From positions 620,001 through 684,000 of the forward strand of contig OZ245997.1 of NCBI GenBank assembly GCA_965230195.1: a DNA stretch of 64,000 nt, given 5' to 3'. The DNA is from Putridiphycobacter sp965230195 (lineage in GTDB: Bacteria; Bacteroidota; Bacteroidia; Flavobacteriales_D; Crocinitomicaceae). This document shows, in pieces, positions 10,819 through 23,119 of the stretch. The notes under the pieces were generated by a model. It was not told the DNA's origin and searched no databases. It worked only from the letters and a program-made list of their open reading frames with translations. Position numbers and translations under genes: made by a program. Positions within the stretch are counted from its first letter, which is position 1, and every line of letters starts with the position of its first letter.

Positions 10819-12619
10819 ATGAGCAGTTCTGAGAAGCCATCCTCTGTCGAACGCATCGGCGCGGGATTTCGCAACGTTCAAAAGTACACGCGCTGTTCCC
10901 TGTATGGCCTTTCACTTTGTTGAGGCGTTTCCGGTCGTCGGTAGTTACCTAAGAGGAAGAGCCTTTCCCGGGACAGTGCGTCTGCGTCGCAGTCAGGATC
11001 AAGACGGCGAGAAAAATAACCATTCCAACGCACCGAAGCGTCCAATGCGTCAAATTCAACGTTCACGGACAGGTTCGGAAACAGAATTCTCAAATCTTCC
11101 CATGAATTTCAGAGAACAGGTCCTGAACCGCTTTGCAACTTCTTGCTTGATCCCATCCTCTATTTTTCAGACAAAAGAAGAAGTTGAACGCGGCGAAATG
11201 CCGTTGGAGATGGCAACCAATCCAGTGCAAGACGGAGAAAAGCCAACACAAAATCGGAGCTCCTCCGCCGTGCGCATCGCGAAATTTCAGAAGATCTTGG
11301 AATCGGATATGGTAAGGCAAAGAACGACGACCGGCAGAAAGGGACAGACATGTACAAGATAGGTTAATCTGGATGCACTGAGAGAGTTGGCATGGAGTGG
11401 TGTCCCTCCACAGTTGCGACCAAAGATCTGGAAGCTTCTGCTAAACTACTTGCCGCCAAACAAGTCCACGCGCATCCCTGCGTCCAGTCCGTGCTGATCG
11501 TGGCGCATGCATTTCAGGGAGAGGCAAGTTACCGTTCTGGGAAGAAAGAGGAAGGAGTATCATGATTTGGTGGCAGAGTATTGCTATCATCTACAAGATA
11601 TCCGTTCCGAGGAGGAGGTCATGTCACACTTTCTTCGTCACACTTATTGGCCTATGGGAATGCGTAGATTGGAGCGTTGCGTCAAGTGGTGGTCGATGTT
11701 CCCCGGACAGCCCCCGGGGTTCAAATTCTTCAGACGGAACGCCTGCAGAAGTCCTTGGAGCACATTCTCTATGTCTGGGGCATCAGGTCACACTTTTGAC
11801 ACTCTTGGCTCGTTTCTCGTGCATCAAGTGGAATTCGATGCAGGCATCCGGCAAGCGGTTACGTTCAGGGAATCAACGATTTGGTCACTCCTTTTCTCGT
11901 TGTCTTTCTCTCTGAGCATTGTGAAGGTCCCATCGAATCTTGGGATGTCTCACATATTTCACAGGTATGCTGAGAAACTCAGGCTGACGCTCACCATTTG
12001 CGTTCTTTGTAGGAAGCATTGTTGAATGTCGAAGCGGATTCCTATTGGTGTCTCTGCAAAATACTGGACAGTATTCAAGATCACTACACTTCTGCACAGC
12101 CAGGCATCCAACGCGCCGTCTTCAAGATCCGTGAACTCATTCGGTCAGCACCCCCTTTTCATTTTCTCCATCTGCCGATCTGGTTTTGAACACGACAGGC
12201 GGATTGACGGAGGAACAGCCGATCACTTGGATGAGAATGGCATCGATTTTCTTCAATTTGCATTTCGCTGGGTCAATTGTCTCCTGCTGAGGGAAATCCC
12301 ATTCTCTCTGGCGTTTCGTCTATGGGACACCTACCTCTCTGAAGGCTCGAATTTCCGTGATTTCTTGGTAGCGTCCTTTGCCTTTGCCTGAGCAGCTCAT
12401 CTCACACATGTCATGTGTGACCAGGTGTATGTTTGTGCATGTTTCCTGCTTCAGTGGGCAGAGATGGTGAAGGTCCTCGATTTCCAAGATATCGTTCTTC
12501 TTCTCCAGCGTCCGCCCACTCAGGAATGGACTGAACAGGAGATCGAACTGATCCTTTCACAGGCCTTCATGTATCGAACCAGTTTCGACACTGCGAAATC
12601 GCATCTGCAGTCATTATAA
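10819..12619 (+). CDS. TBC-domain Rab GTPase-activating protein, TBC1D22 type
   Basis: Accelerates GTP hydrolysis by Rab proteins in membrane traffic. About nine exons. After a basic, serine-rich N-terminus (MSSSEKPSSVERIGAGFR) the TBC domain begins with LDALRELAWSGVPPQLRPK and LLLNYLPPNKERQVTVLGRK, then VDVPRTAPGVQILQTERLQ, with the arginine finger in IDVPR-like form. HPASGYVQGINDLVTPFLVV follows, carrying the YVQGINDL glutamine-finger motif. Then come EADSYWCLCKILDSIQDHY, DFLQFAFRWVNCLLLREIP and FRLWDTYLSE. The order and wording follow human TBC1D22A/B closely. The stop at 12617-12619 lies 23 bp before the ELAC2 start. Introns are 46-56 nt; the exon 1 junction is the least sure. Confidence 0.9.
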
Positions 12620-12642
12620 AACATAAGAGCTGCTGTCGCTTG

Positions 12643-15223
12643 ATGCGTTCCTTCGTAGCGCGGCGCGCGATCTTCTGCAGTTTCCACAAAGTTCAGCGCT
12701 ACCAGCGACCCCTGACGTCATCCCCTTTCGTCTCCAACTCCAAAAAGGTATTCCAAGCAGTCCTGTCGAAGAAGGCGGCCGAATCGACGGCGATGGCGAC
12801 GACGAGGAAAAAAAGCTACAGACACACCGAGAGCTATCTCCAGATTTTGGGCAACGGGACAGATACAGGAGATACCATGCCCTCTGTGCTGCTCTTCTTT
12901 GATTCCTACCGCTACGTCTTCAACGTGGGCGAAGGATTTCAGAGATACTGTTATCAGCATCGGTTGAAACTGGGAAAACTGAGTGACGTGTTTCTGACCC
13001 GGATGACGACCGAAGCGGCGGGAGGCGTGCCTGGACTGTTCATCACTCTCTCCGAAAACGGCATCCACAGTTCAGCTGGCTCGACGGTGTTTCAGCTGCA
13101 CGGTCCTGTGAAACTCGATCAGTACTTAAAGGCATTGAGCTCATTTGTATCTATTCCGCTGAAGGGCCTGGGATGCTCCAATTTTGGCTCCGAGGTCACG
13201 GCAGGATCTCTGGGAGATCCCATCGTCGCCAACGAACAGGTGGAGATCCGACCGATCCTTCTGATCCCTGAGGCGACGGGCTCCGTCGAATCCTTAAATC
13301 CTTTCCTACAGACAACGGATTGGAAGAGTATTGTCCCTGCTGCCTGTTATGTATGTCAGCTGAGCGAGATCAAAGGAAAATTTTTGCCCGAGAAGGCACG
13401 AGCGCTCGGTGTCCCTGCCGGGCCAGAGTTTTCGAAACTTGTGGATGGTGCCTGTGTTGGAGGCTCTAATGGACGTGTCGTGCATCCGCATGAAGTCATG
13501 GAGCCGTCTATGCCTGGACCCATCGTCCTCATCGTCGACTGCCCAGATCGTCATTACTTCTCTGCACTGTTCTCTGCTCCTGGATTCGAGCGGTTCTATG
13601 AGAAATCGGATCTGAACAGGGAATTGGTGATGGTGCATCTGGGTCCATACGAGATCGTCTCCAATGGGCCGTATCAAAAGTGGATGGATCGGTTTCCCAA
13701 CGATGTCCGTCATATCTTCGTCAATCAGCGCGCCGTCAATGCCACCGCAATCATGCGCAAGGCTGCCATCGTGCAGGCGAAGCTGAATCTGGTCGACAAC
13801 GACTACTTCCCATATCCCCAGATAACGACGCCCATTTTGGAGGAATGGCAGCGCGATGAAGTGCTTATGGGAAAAGATCTCATGCGTTATCATCTGAAAC
13901 CGCTAGGAAAGAAAGGAGTAGATACATCACAGCTTCTGGAGCCATTCTGTCGTTCAAAGGTCGCCGATGACCTCAAAGAGGACGATCCCGAAGTGCTGGA
14001 ACGGATTGGGCAGTTTCACGAGCGAAGAAAACAGGCGGACGATGCACGGAACGATCGGCACTTTCCATCGGATGAACTGGAAGTGACATTTCTGGGCACA
14101 GGCGCCTCCATTCCTTCGAAATACAGAAACGTGTCAGGCATCTATTTGGACTTCTTTGACAGAGGGGGTGTCATGCTGGACTGCGGGGAAGGATCCCACG
14201 GCCAGTTGATCCGTCGCTTTGGCAAAGAAGGTGCGAAAAGAGCCATTCAGAAACTCAGGTAATTATCCCTGCCGAGTGGAAGGAAGATGCGCCGGATGTC
14301 GTCCAGGTGCATTTGGATTTCCCACATCCACGCAGATCATCACATCGGACTGCCGACAATACTGAGAGAACGACGGAAACTGGTCAAATCACACTGCCTC
14401 CAGAATTTGGCCCTGAACGTTGGATGGATTGTGTTAGGTTGACAAGACGGCGCCGCCATTGTTGCTCATGGGTCCTCCGTTCCTCCGTTCAACGATGCAG
14501 AACTACGAAGAGCTCGAGCCGCTGCATTTTAAATATCTTTGCATCTACGAAACGAATGCGACGCTGCCAAAGCCGAAGAGGCCACGCGTCCCACAAGAGT
14601 GAGAAACCTTGAACAAACGACCAGCAATGGCGTCGACATTCTTGTGCCACAGGGATTCGATGGAATTGCTCGCATCCATCAAAGACGTGCTGAATCTAAA
14701 GAGCATTGAGAGTTTCCCAGTAGATCACTGTCCCTTCGCCTATGGCATTGCCCTCACGGGCCAAGCGGGATGGAAAGTCGTCTATTCGGGCGATACTGTG
14801 CCATGCGATGCCGTTCGATATCACGCGAAAGAGGCAACGCTGTTGATTCACGAGGCGACTTTTGAAGAGGACATGAAAACGGAAGCACTGCTGAAGAAGC
14901 ACAGCACAACGCAAGATGCCATTCGCATCGCCAAAGAGGCCAATGCCTACCGTACTATTCTTACACACTTCAGTCAAAGGTTTTCCCCCTTAAGGTCTGG
15001 CTTCAGTTTCTGGCATATTCTGTGCAGGTATCCCAAGGTGCCAGTCGTAGAGGCAGATGTGCATGCCGGCGTTTGCATCGCCTTTGATCTAATGAGTGTC
15101 AATTTGAGTGATCTGGAATTGCTGCCTTACGCCATGGAGCCTTGTCAGGGGCTCTTTCGTGCAGAGAAGGGCGATAGTGAAGAACAGGAGGCTCTGCAGG
15201 AAGGAGAATGCATCAGTGCCTGA
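12643..15223 (+). CDS. ELAC2: Long-form tRNase Z (ELAC2), 3' tRNA processing endonuclease
   Basis: Removes 3' trailers from pre-tRNA. The N-terminus MRSFVARRAIFCSFHKVQRY looks like a mitochondrial presequence. A large first exon holds the degenerate N-terminal metallo-beta-lactamase half (LGNGTDTGDTMPSVLLFFD, LSDVFLTRMTTEAAGGVPGL). The active half starts VTFLGTGASIPSKYRNVSG with MLDCGEGSHGQLIRRFG. After a 52-nt intron comes the zinc motif ISHIHADHHIGLPTIL (HxHxDHH). A 55-nt intron leads to DKTAPPLLLMGPP, and later exons give GWKVVYSGDTVPC, LIHEATFEEDM and HSTTQDAIRIAKEANAY, with ILTHFSQRYPKVP at the end. All long-form tRNase Z landmarks are present. The start is the second codon of the open frame; the first is TTG. 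Confidence 0.95.
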
Positions 15224-15419
15224 TATCTTTGTTTGAAAATGGACATCCTTTAACTCTTGCCCAAAGGACAGTGCTCGTTTATGTGCGTTTGACAGAGACA
15301 TGTATGGCGAACACGGTGACTATTCGGATTTGAAGAACACGTGTAGCATGGTGGATCGAAAGGGATGGCGGAGGATTCCTTGCTGAATCTCGTCTCGCGT
15401 CACATTCAATGAGAACAAG

Positions 15420-16925
15420 TCAAAGGGAGACACCAAGATTTCCCTGTGCCTGCAGAAATGGATAGGGCAAAGAGCAGCGCAAATGGCGAACACACTTCGT
15501 TTCTCTTGTGCATGAGATGAGGTCTTCGTGCACGAGATCTTCGAACGCTTGTGTCATGAGAGGTGCATCAAAGATATCACACGTATTCTGCGTACGAATA
15601 AAGCACTCATACTTAGCGAAAGCAGCCTGGATACCGCCGCCACTCATAACAGAGGTGATGCAAGGTGTGCGTACTTTATGAGTGAATCCAGGTTGCAGAT
15701 GCTGACAGGCAACGAGCATGTAGAGGTGAGGGGTGGCCATCTGAGAGATCTTCAAAGGCTACAGAGACGCACAACGATCATCCAATCTGTCTGAAAATGT
15801 CGTCATTTACGTGAGGGTCATGACTGTGGATGCATTCCTGTACCGCCATCTGCACGTCTTCAGGCTTCACTCTAAAAGACTTCTCTTCTCGCAGTGCTGC
15901 ATTCGAGATGGTCAGCAGAGCAATGGCTCGTGCATCTCTCACACCAAATCGTCCCTTTTCGGCTTTCAGCCACTCCTGTCGGACATCTCTCGGAGACAGG
16001 GTGTTCTTGGTTGGACGCACCTGAGTGGTGGCATCAGAGATGGACTGCTCGACAGAGACATTGTACTTTTCGATGCGTTTCTTCTCATTCTTCTTTGTCA
16101 CCGGCATCTTCAACATGGATTGCAACAGCGGAAGAAGATCACTGCACTGCAGAACCCATTTTTGAAGGAGGGAGATCAAAACGCGCGCAGACTTTGGGCA
16201 CCATCCACGATTTGTGTGAGAATCGCGAATGGACTCTTTTGTCAAAGTCCGTTTTGACTTGGAAATCGGTTGTCATGCCGATCACCGTTGCACGGACATC
16301 TCGCAACTGCAGCGCATCCAGAAGCGTGTAGACAATCTCCTGCTTCTCGGAATCTCGCACGAATCGCTCGAAGACGTCCAGAACGAAAACGCAGCACCGA
16401 TGCGCCCTAGAGAGCACCGCGGGTCGATCTCGACATCCTGTGATGGGACGCACTGGTGCAGCTTCTTCAGTGCCGCCTGGAGAAACTTGATGTTTCGATC
16501 GGCTGAGATATGGGAAACAAATTTGATATCCATAAACGCACACAGCTGGCGGGCAATCGACTTGAATCCATCCATCTTATCTCCCTCCAGAGCACCACTT
16601 AATCGAACAACGCACAGAACAGGGATCTCCCCGTTCACTTCCTCACTCAACGCGCGCAGCGCTCTTTCAACGACCTGTCTCGAGAGACGTCACTCGATCC
16701 GAGCACCGACGAGCATCGGACCAGCGTTTTGCCCACTCCTGGGTAGCCATAGAGCAGCACGGATGCGTTTTCATCGTCCAGGACTGTTTTCCACAGGAGA
16801 TCCTTCAGTTTCGCCTCGATCGTCTGCAGCTCTGATCGCATCTCCATCTGCGTCGCCTCTTCGCTCCCGTGGTGCAGGAGACGCGTTTGGAGCGTCGCCA
16901 TGATATGAGCGGCAAAGGATGCCAT
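15420..16925 (-). CDS. ORC4: Origin recognition complex subunit 4
   Basis: AAA+ subunit of the complex that marks replication origins. Start MASFAAHIMATLQTRLL at 16923-16925. The Walker A motif is intact in LLYGYPGVGKTL. Later exons read VERALRALSEEVNGEIPVLC, GFKSIARQLCAFMD and HRCCVFVLDVFERFVRD at the Walker B position, then VIGMTTDF (sensor 1) and KRVHSRFSHK. The C-terminal winged-helix part includes LVACQHLQPGF, FAKYECFIRTQNT and FDAPLMTQAFEDLVHEDLIS. Introns of about 46, 52 and 55 nt were placed by frame. The Walker B acidic pair is LDVFE, where human ORC4 has LDEFD. The gene is convergent with ELAC2, 196 bp apart. Confidence 0.9.
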
Positions 16926-17093
16926 AGGTGCGATTGTCTTGGACGGATGTCGACGAGAAGCTGGCTGTCTTACGGGTCAGATAGGGTGGTGTACGAAAAG
17001 CAGTCGCTTCCTAGTAACCATCACCGCATTTAAAGTTCAGCCTTGGCGTCGAACTGTCTTTGTAGTCACTTCCGTTTGTGAGTTTCGAGGGTC

Positions 17094-19314
17094 ATGACGC
17101 CGCAGATTTTTCGCGATATCGACCGCGGTCATATAGGCAACGTGCGAAAGCAGCTTTCCATCAACCCCGGAGCTCTGCATGCGACGACACCTACTGTGAG
17201 GTGGCCGTGCGTGTCGTCTCCCTATATCGCTGTGCATTAGGACGGTCAGACGCCTCTGCATCGTTCTGCTGCGATGGGTAATGAAGATATGATTCGCGAG
17301 CTTCTCGCACACGAGGCAAAATTCGATGTGGCGGACAAGTATGGAAATACGCCACTGCACCTTGCTTGCCAGAGTGGCTGCGTCGGTGCCGTATTGGCTC
17401 TTCTCGGGCCTGGCATGCGCCACACTCTGCGGTTCAAGAATCGAGATGGCCAGACTCCATTGCACGTCGCCGTGCTGGTAGGGACAAAAGAAACCGTACA
17501 TGAGCTGATTTCAGCAGGCGCACGCATCGATACCAAAGATAAAGTAAATGCCTGGGTGGAAAGGAGGAGAGAGGAGAGGCTTGTGCAGGATGGTCATACT
17601 CCACTGGATTTGATTAGTGCCGAACAGAGTGACTTGATTCAGGCATTGTCCGTCGATGCCAACAGTGATTCTTCAACAGAACAAAAACGCACTTCCTTTT
17701 CTCGAAATCCTTCTCCGATGACGCCCAGAGGACGTCCCAAAGCACAGATGACTTATGATAACCAACACCAAATTCCTTCGGCCAAGACAAGAAGGATGAA
17801 ACACTTGAGCAGTTCTCCAGAAAAGGGCTATGCAAAATACAATGACGTGACGCAGAGATCTCTTCCGCGAAAACAGTTGCAGCTCCACGAAATGGCGATA
17901 CAAGTGTGGCACGGACGGTTGGGGTGCTCAACGGTGCTGATATGGGATGACTGCAGGGCCTTCAGAGCGAGCTGCAAGATTTGGGATTCCGCGCTGATAA
18001 CATAGAGCACTTTTTGAACGAAAGCCAAGAAAACTTTGACAAGGTTGAGAGTCTAACAGGTTGCATTGAGAGCCAGGACAGGCACGTTTCCATCACCGTT
18101 TGGGGAGAGGATGGAGTGCAGATGGTGATGTTGTGTAGGCAGCTCGCAGAGTTGGACCAAAGATTGAAATTTCAAGAGGCCCACCTGCGCGAACTGCGTC
18201 CCCGCATCAATAGCATCAGCGACGAAACCCGCCACAATAAAGAGCAAAGCGAAGACCTGCGTGAAATGGTGGAATCCCTCAAGGAAACGGCGCGTTCTTC
18301 GCTTGGCTCAGTTTTGGCACGGGTGAAAGAATGGGAGGATGCAACCGTCAATTTGAAAGAAGAGACGCGGAAGCAGTCTCGAACAGAAGAAGGTCAACAG
18401 TTTCAGATAAACAGCCTCGAGCAACAGGTATGCCCCTGAACGATTGTATAGAAACATGATCGCGCGAGCGGCGTCAGATTGTGGATACACAACGATCTGT
18501 TCAAGAGGCGAAGGCAACGGCAGAAAAAGCTGCTCAATTGGGCCACACGATGGAGAACAGGTTCCAGGATCTGCAAGATAGAATGATGACAGTCGAAGAT
18601 TTTGTTAAAGAAACGGCGGCGGCGACTGAGAATAGCACAAAGCAGGAAGAGGAATCGCAGACCAGGCGTCAGATCCATGATCTCATGGAAAACTACGAAA
18701 ATCTAAAAGTATATGCCGTGTCCTTGACGCATCAGCGAAGCCGGCGGCGCCGTCTCTTTAGACAATCGTGTCGCGTGCCACCGCTCAGTCTGATCGCATC
18801 GAGGAGATGTATCGTGATCAAATGAAGTTCGAGCAAGAACGGAGAACGGAGCAAGATATGGAGCTGTCTCATCGGGAATCCAAGATCTTGGAGCTGCGGT
18901 AAGATGGCATACATGTCGAATGCGTCGTGGCGCCAACACGTGTGTTCAGACGCATCGCATTGGAAGAAGAGAATCAGAGGCGCGATTTCTCGCGAGCACA
19001 AGAAGAACAGCGTGACCAGATGGTAACCTTTGGAGCAAAGGTACGCAACATCATACCTACTGTCTTTTCTCCCTGATCGTCTTCGCACTCGATCAGATTG
19101 ACGATGCGATCGCACAAACCAGAAGCGAAGCCGAAGAGCGTGCGAGGCTTGAGTCGAAAATCAAAGTCCGGACCGAATCCAAATGGCCAGTTCTCGAACG
19201 ATGCCTGTCTGTCGCCTTTAGGTGTTGGAGATAGAAATTGAAAATTTACACGAAAAGCTGGAAACGAAGGAAAGCGAACCGAAGAAGAGAGGAGGATGTT
19301 GTGTCATCAGCTGA
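17094..19314 (+). CDS. Ankyrin-repeat, coiled-coil protein ending in a CaaX box
   Basis: Unknown function. The start MTPQIFRDIDRGHIGNVRKQ (ATG 17094-17096) opens a block of about four ankyrin repeats: DGQTPLHRSAAMGNEDMIRE, YGNTPLHLACQSGCVGAV, DGQTPLHVAVLVGTKETVHE, DGHTPLDLISAEQ. A serine-rich linker follows, then a long coiled coil spread over about seven exons (LQSELQDLGFRADNIEHFL, AELDQRLKFQEAHLRELRP, EEMYRDQMKFEQERRTEQD). The last exon ends EKLETKESEPKKRGGCCVIS at TGA 19312-19314. CVIS is a CaaX box preferred by farnesyltransferase, with an adjacent cysteine and a basic patch as in Ras proteins. A membrane-tethered scaffold is inferred. Introns are mostly 45-57 nt. Confidence 0.8.
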
Positions 19315-19416
19315 TGTTCCGTAGTCTGTATACCTAATGCATCCTGCAATTGCATAACGGGAACTCTTTTTCCTTCCTCCCTCCCTTCCATTCGAACAAC
19401 TTTTTTCGAAGAAACC

Positions 19417-19422
19417 AATAAA
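19417..19422 (+). promoter_or_regulatory. AATAAA, candidate polyadenylation signal
   Basis: An AATAAA hexamer 103 nt after the stop of the ankyrin/coiled-coil gene. Position and sequence suit a cleavage signal, but whether this organism uses AATAAA is not known. Confidence 0.3.
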
Positions 19423-21081
19423 GACTTCTTCTCCGTGCATTCGGCTTAAAAGAAAGATTCCCGGTTATGGGCCGCCTGAATTATTTAGTGCCTAGCATTT
19501 CGTTTTCTGTTCCATGTTGTGACATCTTCAAGTTTGCTGGGACGGTTGATAAAGTCTGTCTCGCCTTGACCCGACGACACATGTGAACCATTCTCTATTC
19601 TACTCCATTCAACATCTCTCGGTTTAATCCCTTGTACTTGAATTGCTAGATTCCAGTCTCGCTGGTGTTTTGTGTGACGTCCGTAGCGAATGCCTTTAAT
19701 GGTTTTTTTGGACAAAGCATGGTTTTAGGAATGTGTCTCCCTGTCCCGGATGCTGACACATGCGTTGAGCTGCCTAACATTGATGTATTTCGTTTCATAA
19801 GCACAGATTCCTCTGCGGTTGATACCGTCTATTATACATCTTTTTACAAAGAGTTTCAGAGACATGTTACTGGCAGTCCCTCTTAATCCAATGCCCAGTC
19901 ACACAGTCCAGCTGCTTACACACACGGACAATGCGCTCACACCGGCAGCGACCACCCGCAAACCTGTCTACCCTATACAGCCCGTAAGAGACACAAATTC
20001 GTCATCGTCCAATCATCCGCTCATCCCATCTATTGATCCCTTAACTGTTGATGCTATAGTTTCTGTGCATTCAGTTACTCGCTCGCTCGATCAATCGATC
20101 ATCAGGTTGGAACAGGAATTATGACGTATTCAATAAAGCACGGTTGTGCAAAGGGCGCATCCGGATGTTTGTCGGAGACGCCTATCAAAGATTCAGACAG
20201 TTTCATGAATACCGACAACGACTTGGAGAACGACAATAACAACAACAACCATAACAACAACGACAACGACAGAAGTGCGGTTTTCAGTGATTTTTTTCTA
20301 ATGCTTTCTTTTTCTAGACGACTCCTTTCTTCAAAAGGAAAAGGGAAAAATGATTGGTGTTCTGCACATGACCGCGATTCTACCGGCCAAGAAAATAGAC
20401 AGGGATGCGGCGATGATGCATGATGAATGTCCCTGTCAATTAGTTTACACATTTTGTGTGAAGCTCCAGGGTAAATGCCCTATCCTGAACAGGGATCTTT
20501 TGGGCGTTGCTGCTCGTTGTGTGTGTTTTGGTAAAACGTCGAAAATGTGCGTCTCGACAAAGGGGGTTCGAAGCACGGACCGGTGGAGAAAGCCCAAACA
20601 CAGACGACCGTTCCGTCCCAGGGTTAGCACCAGCAAAAATCTGATTAAGCTCCGAACAGATATCAAACGGAGCGCTCCTGAGACAACAGTAAACACTCTT
20701 GACAACGTGCCCATCTCGCCCAAACGGACATGCACCTGTTCCGCGCAACGGGACTGTATGTTTGTGCATTCTCCTGAGGTTGCTCGCAGAGATTCGCGGT
20801 CAGTGAGTCGCAATAGACCGGCTGTGGTTCGGCGCCTCCTTTGAATAGTTCCGACAGACATCCTCGCACCGCATTCTGACTTGTCATCGTCGGGTTTGTA
20901 AAATGTAGCTAAAAAGGAACGGCGGAAAAGGGAAGAGACGCGCACTCCAAAAACGGAAAGAAGATTGGCGGACGGCGTCGTTCAGCCAGCAGACCACTTG
21001 TGATGTAAAGGGCAACCCTCGAGCGAAGTGACGTGAACGGTCGGGCGGTGCAAACGGCGCGTGACGACAATCCTCTGTGCG
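19423..21081. other. Gene-poor stretch, ambiguous open frames
   Basis: About 1.65 kb without a recognisable gene. Frames of possible interest are a minus-strand run at 19485-19715 (RDWNLAIQVQGIKPRDVEW) without an ATG, and a plus frame of 164 codons at 20350-20844 facing a minus frame of 166 codons at 20445-20945. None shows a known domain. A short AAC-rich repeat lies at 20232-20270. Promoter sequence for MAU2 is expected near the right end. Confidence 0.45.
20232..20270 (+). repeat. AAC/GAC-rich low-complexity tract
   Basis: Tandem AAC triplets with CAT and GAC interruptions, about 40 bp. Read in one plus frame it would give an asparagine run, but the surrounding frame has no other sign of coding. 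Confidence 0.7.
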
Positions 21082-23119
21082 ATGGACATTGCGGCACGAC
21101 TGATCGACGAAGGAAACGTGGGGCTCGGGATTCAACTTCTCGACGCGCTCTGCGAAGAGAAGACGTTACCACACGAGATGGCCGAACGGCACTTGCGCCT
21201 CTCGCAGACGCTTCTGGAGCACACCCACAATCTCAACCGCGCCAAGGATCACGCATTAAAAGCCGTAGGCTGGATACCCAAGAGGCCATCTTTGATGCTG
21301 TAAATGACAGAGGGCGGCTGTGATGTCGTTGCGAGATGGATTTGTGATAAAATGCCGAACGCTGTTGCATCTTGGACACTGCTGCTACTTAGCGAAGGAA
21401 CGACGCCATCAGATACAGTGCTATCGGAAGGGATTGGAGATCTGTCAGGATACGGACCTGTCATCTGTCAACCGGTGTTAGATCTATCAGGACGATAGAC
21501 GAACGGGATATATTGCTCTAGAATCGAGAGAAATGAGTGGCACTGCTGCTTCGCTGTGGGTCTTTTTCGAGCAGCAGCCGCGGATGGGAATAGTGCCGTG
21601 GCGTTGGAATCTCTGCAGCAGGCCGAGAAAGCTGCCGGCGAATGTGGGCTAGAGGACTACGAAGTGCGTGAGGCCTTAACAGCTGGAAGGTGTACTGAAG
21701 CTGGAATAACAACTTCTAGGTGTGGATTCCGATTGTGCGCTCTCTCCAGAGTTTACACGATGGCGACATATCGGCCACGGAGAGCGCACTCTGTGATTTG
21801 ACATCTCGACTGAGCAGAACTGCAAATCCGCTTTCGCCGGACCTCCGAAAAGCAGGACACCTGTACCGTTCCCTCATTGCGTCCACTCTCGTCTTGCAAA
21901 CGGGCGATCATTCGACGTTTGTCCAGAAATCCATAGTCGTTTCGATGAACACGGACGCATCGTTGCCGGATGAGATGCATCACTGTCTGCAGCTTCTCAG
22001 CAGCGGCGACTGGCTTGATCCGTTCAGATGGCTATCCTTGAAAGAAATCCGCTGCGCTCTGTTGTCAAATTTCGCAACGATTCTCTTGCAGAGAGGACAG
22101 ATGGACCAATCTGCACAACTGCTGGACACGTCACAGCTGTTATCCAACAGTCCCCTTGCTCCAGATCTACTGGAAAGCGAGACGGAACGGGAAACGGTTT
22201 TCGAATTTGCGGCATTGGAGATCAAGACGAGACAGAATCTATTATCCAATAGGCTCAGTCAGGCACAAGACACATTGTCGGAACTCCTCGCACGCTTTGA
22301 ACGCCATCCCACGCTCTTCGTTCAGCTCAAGTGTGCATGAGATGCAGCAGCTGTCTGGGTTCCGGAACTTGCTGTTTGCAGAGCGCCGATGCATTGTTTG
22401 ATTGGATGTTATCTGCAGTGCATGGGTCTGCACAAACTGGCGGCGGCACATTATCGCCGTTCTCTGAGCCATCTGGAAGGTTCATGGCTCAAACGTGGCT
22501 CACTCCTGGCGGCATTTGCCGAGATTGTCAGTCGATCTAGGAATGGGCTCTCTCGCGCTTTGGGTTTGATGGACAGCTTCAAAAACGACACCACGACCGC
22601 TCACAGCGAAAATGCTCTCTTCTTCCTTGTATCAGGCAGGTACCACACCGATCTCTCTGTACGCAACCCAATGGTGCGGGGACAGGATTGATTAGTGAGG
22701 TCCAAGGCAACTCGCTCGAAGCGAGACATCACCTACGCAAAGCTTTAGAAAAAACAGAAGAGGAAGATATGCCGCTTGAGCTCGTTGGACACATCTGTCT
22801 TCTGTCCGGTCAGATCCAACTCGATGAGGGAATCGCAGGACCAGTCAGGGGAGTACTCGACCGTGCAAGACGATGTTTTGAGTGCCAAGGTGATTTAGCC
22901 ATGACCCTAAAGGCCACAAACGTAAGAGACTTGAGATCGCATTCAGTGATCACTGCTTCTCGGATGAAGGTATTACAGCAGTCGTGGGCGGCGGCCGAGA
23001 AAGACATCTCTGAGAATGAACGGATCGATAGAAAACAGGCAGGAATCAAAGAGGCCATTCGAGGAGCTCTTGCAAAAGATGCTCATAAAGCGATTTTGAA
23101 GTGGGATCTTGCGACCTGA
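21082..23119 (+). CDS. MAU2: MAU2/SCC4-like TPR protein of the cohesin loader
   Basis: Partner of NIPBL/SCC2 in loading cohesin on chromatin. The N-terminus MDIAARLIDEGNVGLGIQLL, with RLSQTLLEHTHNLNRAKDHA, parallels the first TPRs of metazoan and plant MAU2 (LGSVLYHHTKNSEQARSHLE). Further exons give LLHLGHCCYLAKERRHQIQC, RNEWHCCFAVGLFRAAAADG (compare YWHCRLLFQLAQLHT in human) and a long exon with VWIPIVRSLQSLHDGDI. C-terminal TPRs include YLQCMGLHKLAAAHYRRSL and LEARHHLRKALEKTEEED. The stop is at 23117-23119. The protein is about 580 residues, close to the family length. The helix-turn-helix repeat pattern is clear, but family assignment rests on N-terminal similarity. Confidence 0.75.

Noticed and set aside
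14400..14460. A 19-nt intron in ELAC2
   Set aside because: A 55-nt GT-AG intron with the same phase uses the donor after RERRKL and matches ELAC2 spacing better.
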